From Ursus arctos (Eukaryota; Chordata; Mammalia; Carnivora; Ursidae), in assembly GCF_023065955.2 (NCBI RefSeq), contig NW_026622997.1:9286001-9350000 (forward strand): a stretch of DNA of 64,000 bases, in the 5' to 3' direction. Each line of letters begins with the position of its first letter. Position 1 is the stretch's first letter. Of this stretch, positions 23,580 through 35,085 are shown piece after piece. The notes under the pieces are model-generated. The model saw only the letters and a program-made list of their open reading frames with translations. It was not told where the DNA came from and did no database searches. The translations under genes were made by a program, and so were the position numbers.

Positions 23580-23795
23580 AGGGTCAGAAGAGGAGATAGT
23601 GCGACGCAGGGGAAAAAGCGGGACCTTGCAGATCAGTTGCCACTCTTCCACTGACTGGAGGATGACCTTGGACAAGGCTCTAGGCCACCTGAGCCTCAGT
23701 TTCTTTATCTGTGAAATGGGGATAATTGTGTCTCCGATGTAGAGGAGTTATTAGGATTAAAAAGAAAGTGGGTGCAGAGACGGCACCCAAAAAAC
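23580..23795 (+). repeat. MIR fragment
   Basis: 'gactggaggatgaccttgga', 'gagcctcagtttctttatct' and 'gtgaaatggggataattgtg' are classic MIR core and 3' text. Confidence 0.88.
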
Positions 23796-23939
23796 AAGTC
23801 ATAAAGACTAGGTTTGTAAAAGGTGTTTTCTGTTAAAGAGCCTGAGTGGGTGATTCTGGATCTGCCACTTGACCCACTCCCCTGCCCACCTCCTCTGTGA
23901 CTTCTCAGCCTGGAAGGCCAGTCCTCTTCCTTTAGAAAC

Positions 23940-24125
23940 AATAATGAAAATAATAATATCCAACACTAGTAAGGGTGAGGCGATTATACATGTATTCACT
24001 CATTAAATCCCTGCTAGAGTTCTACGGTATCTATTGCCATTTCCATTTTACAGATGCGGAAACCGAAGCCCAGAGAGTCCAAGTAACTTGCCCAATGTTA
24101 CACAGCTAGGATGTGGTGAGCCTTT
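23940..24125 (-). repeat. MIR fragment
   Basis: 'tccattttacagatgcggaa', 'accgaagcccagagagtcca' and 'agtaacttgcccaatgttac' are the antisense MIR core. Well preserved. Confidence 0.9.
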
Positions 24126-27100
24126 ATGAGAACCTGTGCAGCAGGAAAGGTGCCCCCACAGCATCCCTGAGGTGCTTCTGGGCTTTCCTCCGCCAGAAGC
24201 GGTCAGCAAAACATGGCAGGTTCATTTCCCTGAGGAGAGGACCAGGAGAACGTTGCACGCAAGCCTCACTACCGTCCTGGGAAGCCGTGCCGGTAACCGC
24301 ACCGAGGCCACGGACAGCCCCACTCCGCAGTGCCTGGTTCTGCTTTTTCTCTGAAAACAGAGTTTGAGATGCCACCACCACGTGCTGAGTCAGCTGGGGG
24401 TGCAACCACGGGCTCAGGGGCAGAAAAGCAACACAGACAAGTGTCAGCTGAGTGCTCTGGTTTCCCCGCCACCTTATCCCAAAATGTATTTCTAAGTAAA
24501 TGACTAATGGCAAAGCTTAAGGACGAGGACCTGGTTGAAGGGCAGTAGATTTGCTAAAACACCACCGTGGGAGGGGTCGAAGGTTTCTGAAGGTAGAATG
24601 AATGAGACAAGTGGAAAAGAGCAGAGATTCTGTAACTGATGGAAGGAGAAACTGACCAATGGAGCTGGGGGGCAGGGGGGAGATCAAGAGCATCCCATCC
24701 AAGTAGATTTCCACCTTCAATCTCCTGTTCTCTTGCCTTTTCTGACTCCAAACGGTAGTTTTCTCTTTTACAGAGTATTTCCTCACACCCCAGTCTCTTC
24801 CTGCGAAGTGATTTTATAACTTCAACTTGTGCCAAAGGATATCAAACACCCTCTCAGCCTCCCCTTCTTGCTTGGCGCGTGCGCTCTTGCGAAGCTGCTG
24901 TATTAGTGGTACGATGCGGCCGGTGCCGTGTAAATCCTAGGAGCGCCGCAGCCCAGGCGATCGTGCTTTTCCATTACCAAACAAAGTCAGGAGATGAGCA
25001 ACTAGCACCCAGGGTATAGGTCCTGTACATCTTTGGCAGCGAATTCAAACCTCAGCCCCCAGATTGCATTTTAATAGTATCAAATTAGCATAAAGGACTT
25101 TTTCCCCCTGTCTGTGGTAAATAATTGACCCAATTCTCCCAGGCACATTTTTAAAAACGCAGAACCCGTTTGTGTTCATTCAGAAACCGCCCAACTATTG
25201 TATCTTGTAGTTTACCGTGGCTCTTCCCTGGGCTCCTGTAAACTCAACGTGGATACAATGTACCCTTTGCAGTGGAAGTTCACAGATCGGCCAACTCCTC
25301 CCTTAACCTCTGCAGTGGAGAAATATCCAGCAGAAACCTTGAGGAGAGCCCCTCAGGGGTCAGCAGGTGTAGACCGGATTCGGGCTCGGCCTTTGACCAC
25401 CAGCTCATTCATGCATTTTGACAAGGAAAACACAGGACAGGTTTTCCAGCTTGTCTTATTACCCTGAGATTTGCAAAATGGGAAACTCCCAAGAAAGAAA
25501 GGAGAAAGAAAGCAGAGCTGAGGAAGAGAAACCACGAAGAGCAGTTGTGACTCAACTGTGCTTTGCTTTTTTATAGCATTGCTCCACCTCCCAGGGGCTT
25601 TCCTGCTCTTTGTCACGGCAGCCTTCTGAGGTCAGAAGGACGAGTAGATAGACCCTCATGTCACCGATGACCGAGCCAGGTGAAGTGCCGTCCCACTCAG
25701 CCAGGCTGGTGCCCATGGGTTTCGACCCCGACTTCAGTGCCAGTCCCTATGGTGCATCACAGGAACAGGGGGTGGGCGTGGGATTGGGGGGTAATGACAG
25801 GAAAAGGACTGAGTCTGGCCCTTGGCACCCACCCTGATGGAAGCGAGAACCCTCAGCTTCTTCACAGCCGGAGAGCTCAACAGCTTAACTGTTCCTTGAG
25901 CATCATATAAGCCAGAAGGGTCCCCACATCCAGCATAAGGGCCATCTTGTGTGGGGCAGCAGGTGGCCTGTGGCTACCCATGCATATCCTTCAGTCGCCT
26001 TTAAACAGTTGTCAGAGGTCTTTTGTCACTAAAGCTCCCTGGGTGGTCCCTTTAAAGTTCTTTTCAGTTCCTGCAAGATAAAATAGTAAGTTGCGTTGGT
26101 CCAGATCCTCCAAAAAGCAGTGGCCAAGACAGAACTAACTATACAAGGGTTTCATGCGGGGACATGCCAGGGTCAAGAGAAAGAGGACAGGGTCCAGGGG
26201 AGGTATGGGGTCTGCCTTCATGCAGTCATTGAAGGGAGCAGCCCATGGGAGGTGCGGCTTCGGCACAAAGCCAGCACAGGACTTGGTGCCCCAGCTAGGG
26301 CCTTGGTCACTAAATGCTCCCCCACTTCCCAGAGCGGGGGTCTGCAGGGCTCGCTCTAGAAGCCACCATGCAGTAAGGTACCAGTTTCCAGTGCAGAGAA
26401 TGCCCTCTTGCACTATCTATCTGTTGTATCCGTTTGGAAAGGCAGCTAATGACCAGGACTTTCAGAAAGAAAGTGTAGGGGGCTCAGTCGCCATGTAGGT
26501 AATGCTTTCAACATCAACATCCAGAGCAAGAACACAGGGTAGAGGCCCAAACAGTGCTAAATAAATGCTCGCTGGTCCTCTGAAGCCCAGGGCCCACACA
26601 CCCCACACCCCAGAACGCACATCGGTTACAGCAGTATTCTCAAGAAGAGGACATACGTCTCTATTCCACACCTGGCCTCAGTGGATGGTGCCTGAAGCAG
26701 AAGACCAAAACTTCCCAAAGAAGGGAGATAAATGCAAAGCAAGATCCCCATCACCAAAGGGCAAAAATCAAAAGCTGACTTCATTGAGGTCACTAATGTT
26801 GTAGCTTGGGAATCAATGACCTTTGACAGAAGACTCTGAGCTGTGGCCTCCCACTGAGCCCTGAGCCAGCCTCCTCCTGTGGGCTGTGTGTGAAGCCAGC
26901 TTTGGCCTTCACTACCCCACCACCACATGCATGCGGGCCAACTCCTTCCACCCCGAGGACCTATGGCTCCAGCAGGGCCCAGGCTAGGCGGCACCAAGGG
27001 AGGCAGTGAGGGTGCAAAATTTCAGGAGCGTCACTGTCAGAGAGGTGTGACGGCAGGGTGGCAGTGGAGAATGATCTGCCCGGGAGGCCTCTCTTGCCTC

Positions 27101-28080
27101 CCGTAGGGCAGCAGTCAAGCCCCTGGAGCGGCTCCTTCCGGTCCACCCCCCTGGACTGAAGCCCACCTACCCTTCGAGGGCCATCCAAGACACCCTGCTC
27201 CGCTGGCCCTTCCCTCAGCACCCACCAACTCCCGTGCCCACTCCTGCAAGATCCCACCGCATTCTGCTCACAGCAGATGAAGAACTTTTCCCCATGGTAC
27301 CTTTACACTGTCCCTTTTGGGTGGACGCTCCCTGCCTCCCCACCACCTGTCTGCAAGCCCCTTAGGGACAGAGTCTGTCTTCCCAGCTCTGCGGCAGCTT
27401 CACACCCTCCGCAGCGCGCGCTGCCGCAGGATTGAAGAGGCTCCCTGCCCCCCTGCTCCGCATCTCTGGCAGCCTGCCAACACAGTTCCCACGACCCCTG
27501 CGGCCTAATCCCACTGTACTTATGACCTGGCTTACAAGGTCAAGGACCAGAAAGCACATCTCAGAGTAGAAGTGAAGCACGCGGGGGCTTGTGTGCTCTC
27601 TGGCAGCCTGGTCCCCTGAGCAGCCCTCTGGGAAATCAGGCCTCATCTCTGCGGAGAGTCTGTGACATCAAAGCCTTTTCACTTAAAAATGCTGCATTTC
27701 AGGAAAGCTGTCATCTTGACTCACACCTGAAGCAACTGCTCTGCACAAATTCCATGGGACAAGGTAGCATCAAGGTCGACCTGCCCTTATATCGAAGGCC
27801 AGGTAAGGTCAAGCATGAGTTGACAAACGGTGTCCAAATCATGGAGGGGAAATGCCCCCGGTACTTTGGAAGCACTTATCCCACGAAATTCCACTGGGAC
27901 TTTGCATATCCCACAGCACATGAGACAATGGAGCTCTAGCAGGTTCTGTCAGTTCTATCAGTTACAGAAAGGGGAGCAGAGTCGGTTGGTTGCTGGTGTG
28001 CAGGGAGTTGGCTGCAAGTCATTGGGGCTCTGTGATCACTTCTCAAAGAGGCCTGCAGCCTCCCCTCTGGATTTCTTCGC
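24126..28080. other. Repeat-poor GC-rich block, no gene found
   Basis: Nearly 4 kb with no repeat I recognise. It includes the CpG/NRF1-like patch at 24875-24963, a smoother AT-richer stretch 25020-25210, and GC-rich DNA from 26100 with a small CpG run at 27405-27430. Many frames of 60-129 codons overlap on both strands, and none has a recognisable domain. An unannotated noncoding exon cannot be excluded. Confidence 0.4.
24875..24963. promoter_or_regulatory. CpG-dense patch with NRF1-type core
   Basis: 12 CpGs in 88 bp (24876-24963). 24875-24884 reads GCGCACGCGC on the minus strand, a perfect match to the NRF1 core GCGCAYGCGC; the outer flanking bases are not ideal. NRF1 sites are typical of CpG promoters. 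I see no adjoining exon or TATA box, so promoter function is inferred only from composition. Confidence 0.45.
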
Positions 28081-28480
28081 AGTTTTTTTTTTTTTTTAAT
28101 TGTGGCAAAATACACATACAACTTACCGTTTTAAGTGTACACAGTTCAGTGGCATAAAATACATTCTCAGTGTTATTCAGCCATGACCACCATCCATCTT
28201 CCCGAACTGAAACTCTGGACCCATTAAACAAGTCCCCCTTCCCCCTCACCCAGCCCCTGGCAACCCCCATGCTGCTTTCTTTCTCTAGGAATTCGACTAC
28301 CCTAGGAGCCTCGTCTAAGTGGAATCATCCAGTATTTATCCTTTCGTGGCTGGCTTAGTTCACCGAGCACAATGTCCTCAAGGTTCACCCACGCCGCAGC
28401 CTGTGTCAGAATCCCCTGCCTTTTCCAGGCTGGACTGTATTCCAGCGTATGTACAGATTCCGTGGGGTTTGCATATGTCC
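28081..28480 (-). mobile_element. Ancient L1M 3'UTR fragment
   Basis: Poly(T) start (28083-28097), then 'aattgtggcaaaatacacat', 'acagttcagtggcataaaat', 'ccgaactgaaactctggacc', 'cagcccctggcaacccccat', 'taagtggaatcatccagtat' and 'caatgtcctcaaggttcacc', the well-known antisense L1M 3' text. 5'-truncated. Confidence 0.92.
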
Positions 28481-28484
28481 CTAA

Positions 28485-28580
28485 AGTCATGGATCTCGAG
28501 ATGTCTTCTGCATGAGAATCCCATGGGGAGCTTGTGCCAAAGGCAGATCCCCGGGTCGTGCCTGAAGAGGTGCTCCTGCT
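28485..28580 (+). repeat. Possible MER5A fragment
   Basis: 'ctgcatgagaatcccatggg' and 'gagcttgtgcc' resemble the MER5A section 'catcagaatcacctggaggg...cttgtt'. Weak. Confidence 0.35.
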
Positions 28581-28705
28581 GCGAGTCCCGCTGGAGGCTC
28601 GATGCCGCTGGCGCGTCAGGTGCACTGAGGACGCCGAGAAGCAGCTGGGCAGACGGGAAGACGAGGGGGCTGAGCAGAGAGCAGCCAGAGCATCCGGCCG
28701 GGGCA
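28552..28705. promoter_or_regulatory. CpG-dense patch
   Basis: About 14 CpGs in 150 bp, in DNA that also stays open in several frames on both strands (28319-28777 plus, 28302-28739 and 28378-28920 minus). High GC alone explains long stop-free frames. No domain is recognisable in any of them. Confidence 0.35.
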
Positions 28706-28867
28706 GGGACCAGCAAGGGAAGCCGAGCTGCTGAGGCAAAGGTGCAGCAGACGCTGCCAGGCAGCTTGAAGCGGTGACCGGGACCCCTTCGCCAGCCCTC
28801 AGTCAACAGCCCAGGACACGGGGACTCGAGCCCCTCCCCCAACGCTGCCAGTGGGTCGTGACCTATC

Positions 28868-29090
28868 GCGTGCAAAGCAGGCTCCAGCTTGGAGTCCCGA
28901 CTCTGCTGCCCACCAGCCACATGACCCTGGGCAAGCTACTCAACCTCTCTGGGTCTTATTTTCTTCATTTCTAAAGTGGGGTTAAAAACACAGTACTCAC
29001 CTTCCCTAACAGCGTTGCCATGAGCATAAAATGAGATAATCATTGACAGCGCTTGGTGTGGCTCTGAATGCACAGTAAGTGCTCGTGAAC
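28868..29090 (+). repeat. MIR, nearly complete
   Basis: 'gccacatgaccctgggcaag', 'ctactcaacctctctgggtc', 'aaaatgagataatcattgac' and 'gcacagtaagtgctcgtgaa' cover most of MIR in order. Confidence 0.9.
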
Positions 29091-29109
29091 AGTGGCTTTC
29101 CTCTTGCTA

Positions 29110-29665
29110 ATGTTCTCATCTCTTCCACTTACCTACGGCTGCGTAACAAATTACCCAAAATGCAGTGGCTTCAAACAACCAGGGTGTTTACGTCGCTCCC
29201 AAGTCTGGCATCTGGCCAGGTCTCGGCAAGGACCGCTCATCTCCAGTCCATTCGACAGCAGCTAGTGAGGCTGGAGGGCTGTGGCCGAAACCACCTGGAA
29301 GCTGGGGTCCTCACCTGTCAGGGGTTGCTGGTTGTCGGCTGGGGCCTCGGCCAGGGCCATGACTGGAGCACCACATGGTGCTCTCCATGCTGCCTAGAAA
29401 CGGGAGCAAGCATCCCCAGAAAGAGAGAGCCGGAGACAGAAACCAGAGACAGAGAGAAAGAGCCAGAGAGCGAGGCAGAAACCGTAATGCCTTTGAAAGC
29501 AGCTTTCCCAAGTCATCCAGTGCCATTTCTGCCACGTTCTCTCTCTCTGCAGTGAGTCACCGGAGCTGGCCCATATTCAAAAGAGGGGAATTAGAGCCCG
29601 CCTTTCAATGGAGAAATGCCAAAGAATGTATGGAAAAGCTCCGAAATCACCACATTACCTGACAC
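29110..29665 (-). mobile_element. LTR-like repeat, probably MaLR class
   Basis: Starts 'acctacggctgcgtaacaaa' / 'ttacccaaaatgcagtggct', the reverse of an LTR end of MLT1 type ('agccactaagttt...gtaatttgttacagcagc'). It continues with repeat-like text through 'agagcgaggcagaaaccgta' and ends near 'ccgaaatcaccacattacct'. Family not certain. The 158-codon plus frame 29079-29555 lies in it and is not a gene. Confidence 0.55.
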
Positions 29666-30544
29666 CCGCAGGGTGGGCCAGTTTCTTCGGATCTCGTTTC
29701 CGGCGTCATGGGGTAACGAGGTCCAAATCTTCACAGTTACGGAGCCTTAGCTACAATGCTTCACCAGCCCTTCCAACCTGGTCCAGCACCCCTGAGGCCA
29801 TGTGACTGTTGGGCAAACACTGGCCCCGTCATAATCAGACACACGGGGTGGGGAGGTAACGTTTGCGTGGAAAATCACATCAGGTGAACAAGCGTGTGGG
29901 AAAGGAGAAGACAGGAATGGAACACAGGTAATGTCACAAGCGCAGTCCCTCCCTCTCACGCTTTCTGCAGCACTCTGGTGCAAAAATGCGCCGTGAGCAG
30001 GGCTGCGAGAGTCCAGCCCAGCTCAGCTGCCTCCGTGCCCTGTCTGCAATTCACCTTGGCAGGTGGGGTCCAAGGCTCAGAGGGTGGGCGACCACCCCGG
30101 GGTGACAGACTCAGAGAGGGACATCCACAGCGATGGGGAGTCATGGGCTCCCTGGGGACGGGAGGGCCTGAGCAGAGGGCCTCCCGGGCACCCCAGGCAA
30201 GGGGGGGAATTCCAGAGTTTTGGCCTGTGGCACTATGGTGGTTGGGCTTCCGAGCTGTATCCAGGAGCCCAGGGAACTTCAGGACTGTAGCCCCTTGGGC
30301 AGCAGTGTGACGCTGAGCGAAGCACCCCATGGCCCACCCAGGCAGCTCTTGTTTCTGCAAGTCTAATCGAAATGCTAATGTGAAGCCTGGTGTTTCTGCT
30401 TCCCTGCGTTGGGCACCGAGACCAAACCTTTAGGAAGGGTTACTCGGTTCTCCAGAAAACAGGGATTCCACTTCCTGCCGAGTGTCAAGACTTAATAGGC
30501 CCGAGCTCAGAAGGAAGCAGATCTTGGAAGTGGGTCTCTCCCAT
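29666..30544. other. No gene or recognisable repeat
   Basis: GC-rich. Overlapping antisense frames 29894-30310 (plus) and 29956-30360 (minus) show no domain. Confidence 0.4.
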
Positions 30545-30762
30545 TAACATGGTCATCCCCAGCCACAGGGAATTTTGTTCCCTAAAGGACATTTGTCAAC
30601 ATCTGGAGACATTTTGATTGTCACAGATAGGAAGGGGGTGCTTCTAACGTCTAGTGGGTAGAGGCCAAGGATACTGCTGAAATCCTACAAAGCCGGGGCC
30701 AGCCCCACAACAAAGGGTTGCTGGACCCAAAATGTCAGTAGGGCTGAGAGCTAGAAACCCCA
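30545..30762 (+). mobile_element. MER20 (hAT-Charlie remnant)
   Basis: 'acatttgtcaacatctggag', 'acattttgattgtcacagat', 'taacgtctagtgggtagagg', 'ccaaggatactgctgaaatc' and 'ggacccaaaatgtcagtagg' in MER20 order. Second MER20 of the window, opposite strand to the one at 7.4 kb. Confidence 0.88.
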
Positions 30763-32320
30763 CATTAATTTAAACTCCACCCTCCCGCCCAGGTATCCTG
30801 CAGCTCCCAAAGCTGAAGGAAAACCAGGTCCAGCTCACAGATCTGGAAGCCTCTTCTCTTTTTCCTGCCTGAAGTCTCCACTCCAGAGGTGAAGCAGCTT
30901 TTAAGACCATTCAAAGACCATAAGACAATGTGGCCAACCTGCCCTGTCCTTGCAGGGGACTCCCTGTCAACAATTCTTCCCAGAACAAGGACAGTCTGAT
31001 TCTCCATGCTGCCTATACCTTGAAGCTGCCTATACCTTGCTGTCTTCTTCACAGAAGGAAAAACAGTCCCAAAGTATAAGCCCTAGTGAGGCCCCCTTCC
31101 GGTAAGACAACCATGACACGTTCACTGAGCGCCAACTGCATGCAAAGCACTTAGCACCCACTAAGTTTATGCCTCCCTAGACCCCGCAAGTCTCATCCAC
31201 AGTCCAGACCCCCATTATGGCCCTGAGGCTCAGCAGCACCATGAATCCTCCAAGAATGTTCCAGTTGGGGTCGGCGGGATCTATTTATTATGACCAAAAA
31301 GGGAGCCTATTCCTCCAGTGCTAATATGATACCAGAGATACATTTAAAAGTTACACTTTTTAATAGGATGACTCTCTAATCCTCCATTTGTGAGAAAATG
31401 CCCCAAAGGACTGGCTTAATTGGATAGATGAGATCCTTAGACATGCGAATGCTCACAGCCTTAAAATTATTCATTTCCACTGTTCTCTACATACCCCAGA
31501 TAAAACACATGGTCACTCTTGTTTACGGCCTCAGCTCCTGACAAGCTGAATTACTCACAATTCCACCAAAGACCACATCCTGCTGCACCTGGGACCCTCA
31601 CACTACCCCCAATGTGTCTACCCCAGGAACACCCTCCTGTCACGTTCTCTAGAAAGCCTCCCTCCCTCGGGTCTGCACTAACCTCTGTAGATCTCTTCTC
31701 CTTGTTTTCTTTTCATAAAGGGAATGTGGGACCCAAGAGAGCATTATGAACCAAGGATTATGAAGAAGACAACTCTGAAAGTGAGCTTCGTCTAACAAAA
31801 ACAATAACGATTTCACAAAAACAATGTGTATGCTTGTAGAAACTACAAGCAAAACAGAAAAGAAGAAAGAAGAAATCCACATTCAACTATGATCACGCCC
31901 CCAGAAACAACTACTGTTACCATTTTGCTCAATGGCCTCCAGACGCTGTAATCCTCCATTTTCCTGCATAGCAAAGAGCCGTCCTGAAACAGCAGAATTA
32001 CTCCTAGGTAACTCTGTCTTTGGCTTGTTGTGATGACTACCACAGGAGACTTGCCTGATTTTTTCTTGTATTTCCTGTGCCTAGCACAAACACCGGCACT
32101 GTTATCGGGCCCATATACGTTCATGAAGTTAATGAGTAAGAGCATATCTGGTGGCAGAACAGCAACAGCAAGAATAATGCAGTTCCCTGACATCACTGGC
32201 AGATGAAGAAACAGAGACTCAGAAAGAAAAAGGAGCTCACCTGTTCTGAGGGAGGAGAATGGAGTACTGGAAGGTTTATGGTCTTTGTTCTAAAACAGAT
32301 CCAAAGAGAAGTGACATTTC
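30763..32320. other. No gene; scattered weak repeat text
   Basis: 31105-31225 looks like a minus-strand MIR or L2 scrap ('ccaactgcatgcaaagcact'). 31840-31960 resembles old L1 3'UTR text. 32195-32260 has a MIR-like 'gatgaagaaacagagactca'. None is firm. Confidence 0.35.
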
Positions 32321-32340
32321 AAATCAATGGGACAATATAT

Positions 32341-34115
32341 TTTTTTCAGTTTTTATTTAAATTCCAGTGAGTTATCATACAGTGCAATTACAGTTTCATG
32401 TGTGCAATATTATGATTCAGCACTTCCGTATATGACTGGTGCTCATCACAAGTGCACCCCTTAATCCTCATCACCTATTTCACCCATTCCCTCCAGCCAC
32501 CCACCTCCACTCTGGTAACCACTAGTTTGTTCTCTGGAATGAAGAGACTGTGTCTTGGTTTGCCTCTCCTCTCTTTTTCTTCTTTGCTCATTTGTTTGTT
32601 TCTTAAATTCCATATGTGAGTGAAATCATTAGGTATTTGTCTCTTTTTATTATTTCATGTAGCATAATACTCTCTAGCTCCATCCATGTCATGGCAAATG
32701 GCAAGATTTTATTCTTTTTTATGGCTGAGTAATATTCCATTGTATATATATATACCGTATCTTCTTTATCCATTCATCAGTCAAGGAACACTTGGGCTGT
32801 TTCCATGATTTGGCTATTGTAGAAAATGGTGCTATAAACATTGGGGTGCATGTATCCCTTTGAATTAGTATTTTTGTATACTTTGGATAAATACCTAGTA
32901 GTGCAGTTGCTTAATCATAAGGTAGTTCTCTTTTTAACTTTTTGAGGAAACTCCATACTGTTTTCCATAGTGGCTGCATCAGTTTGCATTCCCACCAACA
33001 GTGCAAGAGGGTTCTCCTTTCTCCACATCCTTACCAACACCTGTTGTTTCTTGTGTTGTTGATTTTAGCCATTCTGACATGTGTGAGGTGACATCTCATT
33101 GTAGTATTTTTATGATAATTTTTTATGATGTTATGCTAGTCACCATAGAGTATATCCTTAGTTTTTGATGTAATATTCCATGATTCATTATTTGCATATA
33201 ACACCCAGTGCACCATGCAATATGTGCCCTCCTTACTACCCATCACCGGCCTATCCCAATCCCCCAACCCCCCTCCCCTCTGAAGCCCTCTGTTCGTTTC
33301 CCAGAGTCCATAGTCTCTCATGGTTCATTCCCCCTTCTGTTTACCCCCCCTTCATTCTTCCCTTCCATCTCATTGTAGTTTTGATTTGTATTTCCATGGT
33401 CATCAGTGATGTTAAGCATCTTTTTATGTGTCTCTTGGCCACCTGTATGTCTTCTTTGGAAAAATGTCTATTCATGTCTTCTGCCCATTTTTTAATTGAA
33501 TTATTCATTTTTTGGATGTTGAGTTTTATGAGTTCTTTATATATTTTGATACAAACCCTTTATCAGATATGTCATTTGCAATTATCTTCTCCCATTCCAT
33601 AGGTTGCCTTTTAGTTTTGTTAATTGTTTCCTTCACTGTGCAGAAGCTTTTATCTTGATGAAGTTCCATAGTTTATTTTTGCTTTTGTTTTCCTTGCTTC
33701 AGGAGACATATCTTAAGACAGAAGTTGCTGTGGCCAGTATCAAAGGGGTCACTGGCCGTGTGCTTGTGTTCTCCTCTAGGATTTTGATGGTTTCAGGTTT
33801 CACATTAAGGTCTTTAATCCATTTTTAATTCATTTTTTATGTACAATGTAAGAAAATGGTCCAGTTTTATTCTTTTGCATGTTGCTGTCCAGTTTTCCCA
33901 ACACCATTTGTTGAAGAGACTGTCCTTTTCCCATTGGATATTCTTTCCTGCTTTGTCAAAGGTTAATTGACCATAGAGTTGTGGGTTCATATCTGGGTTC
34001 TCTATTCTTTTCCATTGATCTATGTGTCTATTGTTGTGCCAGTACCATAGTGCTTTGATCACTACAGCTTCGTAATAGAGCTTGAAGTCTGGAGTTGTGA
34101 TGCCTCCAGCTTTGC
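32341..34115 (-). mobile_element. 5'-truncated L1 with target duplication, host of a nested L1
   Basis: 3' end at the left: poly(T)-like 'tttttttcag', then the antisense 3'UTR ('tgactggtgctcatcacaag'), then ORF2 antisense. The minus frame 33814-34122 holds L1 ORF2 text ([19 protein letters not shown]..., ..[20 protein letters not shown]). The flanks aaatcaatgggacaatatat (32321-32340) and aaatcaatgtgacaatgtat (34116-34135) differ at two of 20 bases, an aged target duplication. Excluding the nested element, about 1.5 kb of L1 remains. Inactive. Confidence 0.95.
33106..33365 (-). mobile_element. Young L1 3' end nested in the older L1
   Basis: Antisense L1 3'UTR ('cccagtgcaccatgcaatat', 'gcccatcaccggcctatccc' type text) interrupts the ORF2 antisense text exactly between two copies of catctcattgtagt (33092-33105 and 33366-33379). 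The perfect 14-bp duplication fixes the ends and shows it is younger than its host. Confidence 0.95.
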
Positions 34116-34199
34116 AAATCAATGTGACAATGTATTTTAAATAAATATTGCCGAGACAATTGGTAAATAATATAAGGAGAAACTAAAGTTAGAGCCTTA

Positions 34200-35085
34200 T
34201 TTCATGCCTTATAGAACCATATAAGAACTAGAAAACCACGTAGGTAAGCACAAAACAACAAAAACATAGGTATAAAAGGAAGCATCAATTGCTTAACAGC
34301 ACAAAATGAAAAAGGCCTTCAGAAAATTGAAAAACAAATGGAAAATTATTTAAGTACTGAATCAATAGCCTTGATAGTTCCTGTGAATCAATAAGATAAA
34401 AGCACAAACTGGTAATAGGCAAAGGAAATGAAAAATGCAATTCATAAAAGAAGAAATACAAATTGGCAATTCATATCGGATTTTATAGGACTATATATAT
34501 TACAAGACCTAAAGTCTAAGATTTAAGAAAGACAAATTTTAAATAGACCCCCTTTTTTTTGGTCTACGTGGTTGGCAAAAACTTAAAAAGAATACTAATC
34601 ATTTTGATGACAATATTTTAAAAAATAGGTATTCTATGTTGATGGTTGAATTGTACATAGGTATAACCCTTCTATGGGTCAACCTGGAAGTATGTGTCAA
34701 AAGTGCTTAATGTCTGAATGCTAGTTTACTCATCATTTCCAAAGTTAATAATTTATCAAATATTTATGTTTTATTTAAGTTCAATTAATTAGCATATAAT
34801 GTATTATTTGTTTCAGAGGTACAGGTCTGTAATTAATCAGTCTTATATAATACCTAGTGCTCATTACAACACACACCCTCCCCAATGTCCATCACCCAAT
34901 TACCCCATCCCTCCACCCATCTCCCCTCTAGCAACCCTCAGTGAAATATTTACACTTATGTGCAAAGATATTAACTGTGGTAATCTCTGCTGATGAGATT
35001 ATGGGTTATGTCTTTCCCTTTGTTCTTTTCTTTGTTTTCCAAGTGTTCTGAATTGAACTTACATCTTATAAGTAGAGTTAAAAAG
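34200..35085 (+). mobile_element. Ancient L1M/HAL1-like 3' tract
   Basis: Sense text such as 'ttcataaaagaagaaataca' and 'aattggcaattcatatcgga', then 'ctgtggtaatctctgctgat' and 'gagattatgggttatgtctt', follows an old L1 C-terminal and 3'UTR order. Interrupted by an antisense L1 end (34762-34942). Diverged. Confidence 0.6.
34762..34942 (-). mobile_element. L1 3' end, older carnivore subfamily
   Basis: 'taattagcatataatgtatt', 'tttgtttcagaggtacaggt', 'ctagtgctcattacaacaca' and 'tgtccatcacccaattaccc' form an antisense 3'UTR distinct from the 'gtcaccatacagtacatccc' type. Short flanking aaatattta copies may be its target duplication. Confidence 0.8.

Noticed and set aside
24113..24513. Overlapping plus and minus frames (84 and 129 codons) as a gene pair
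   Set aside because: Antisense overlap in the same DNA, no domains, part of it next to a MIR.
28302..28920. Overlapping frames of 145, 152 and 180 codons on both strands as candidate genes
   Set aside because: They overlap antisense in CpG-rich DNA, part of the span is an antisense L1M 3'UTR, and no domain or splice pattern is recognisable.
33814..34122. 102-codon minus frame with strong protein similarity
   Set aside because: It is genuine L1 ORF2 text, but a 5'-truncated, inactive retrotransposon fragment, so it is annotated as mobile element and not as CDS.
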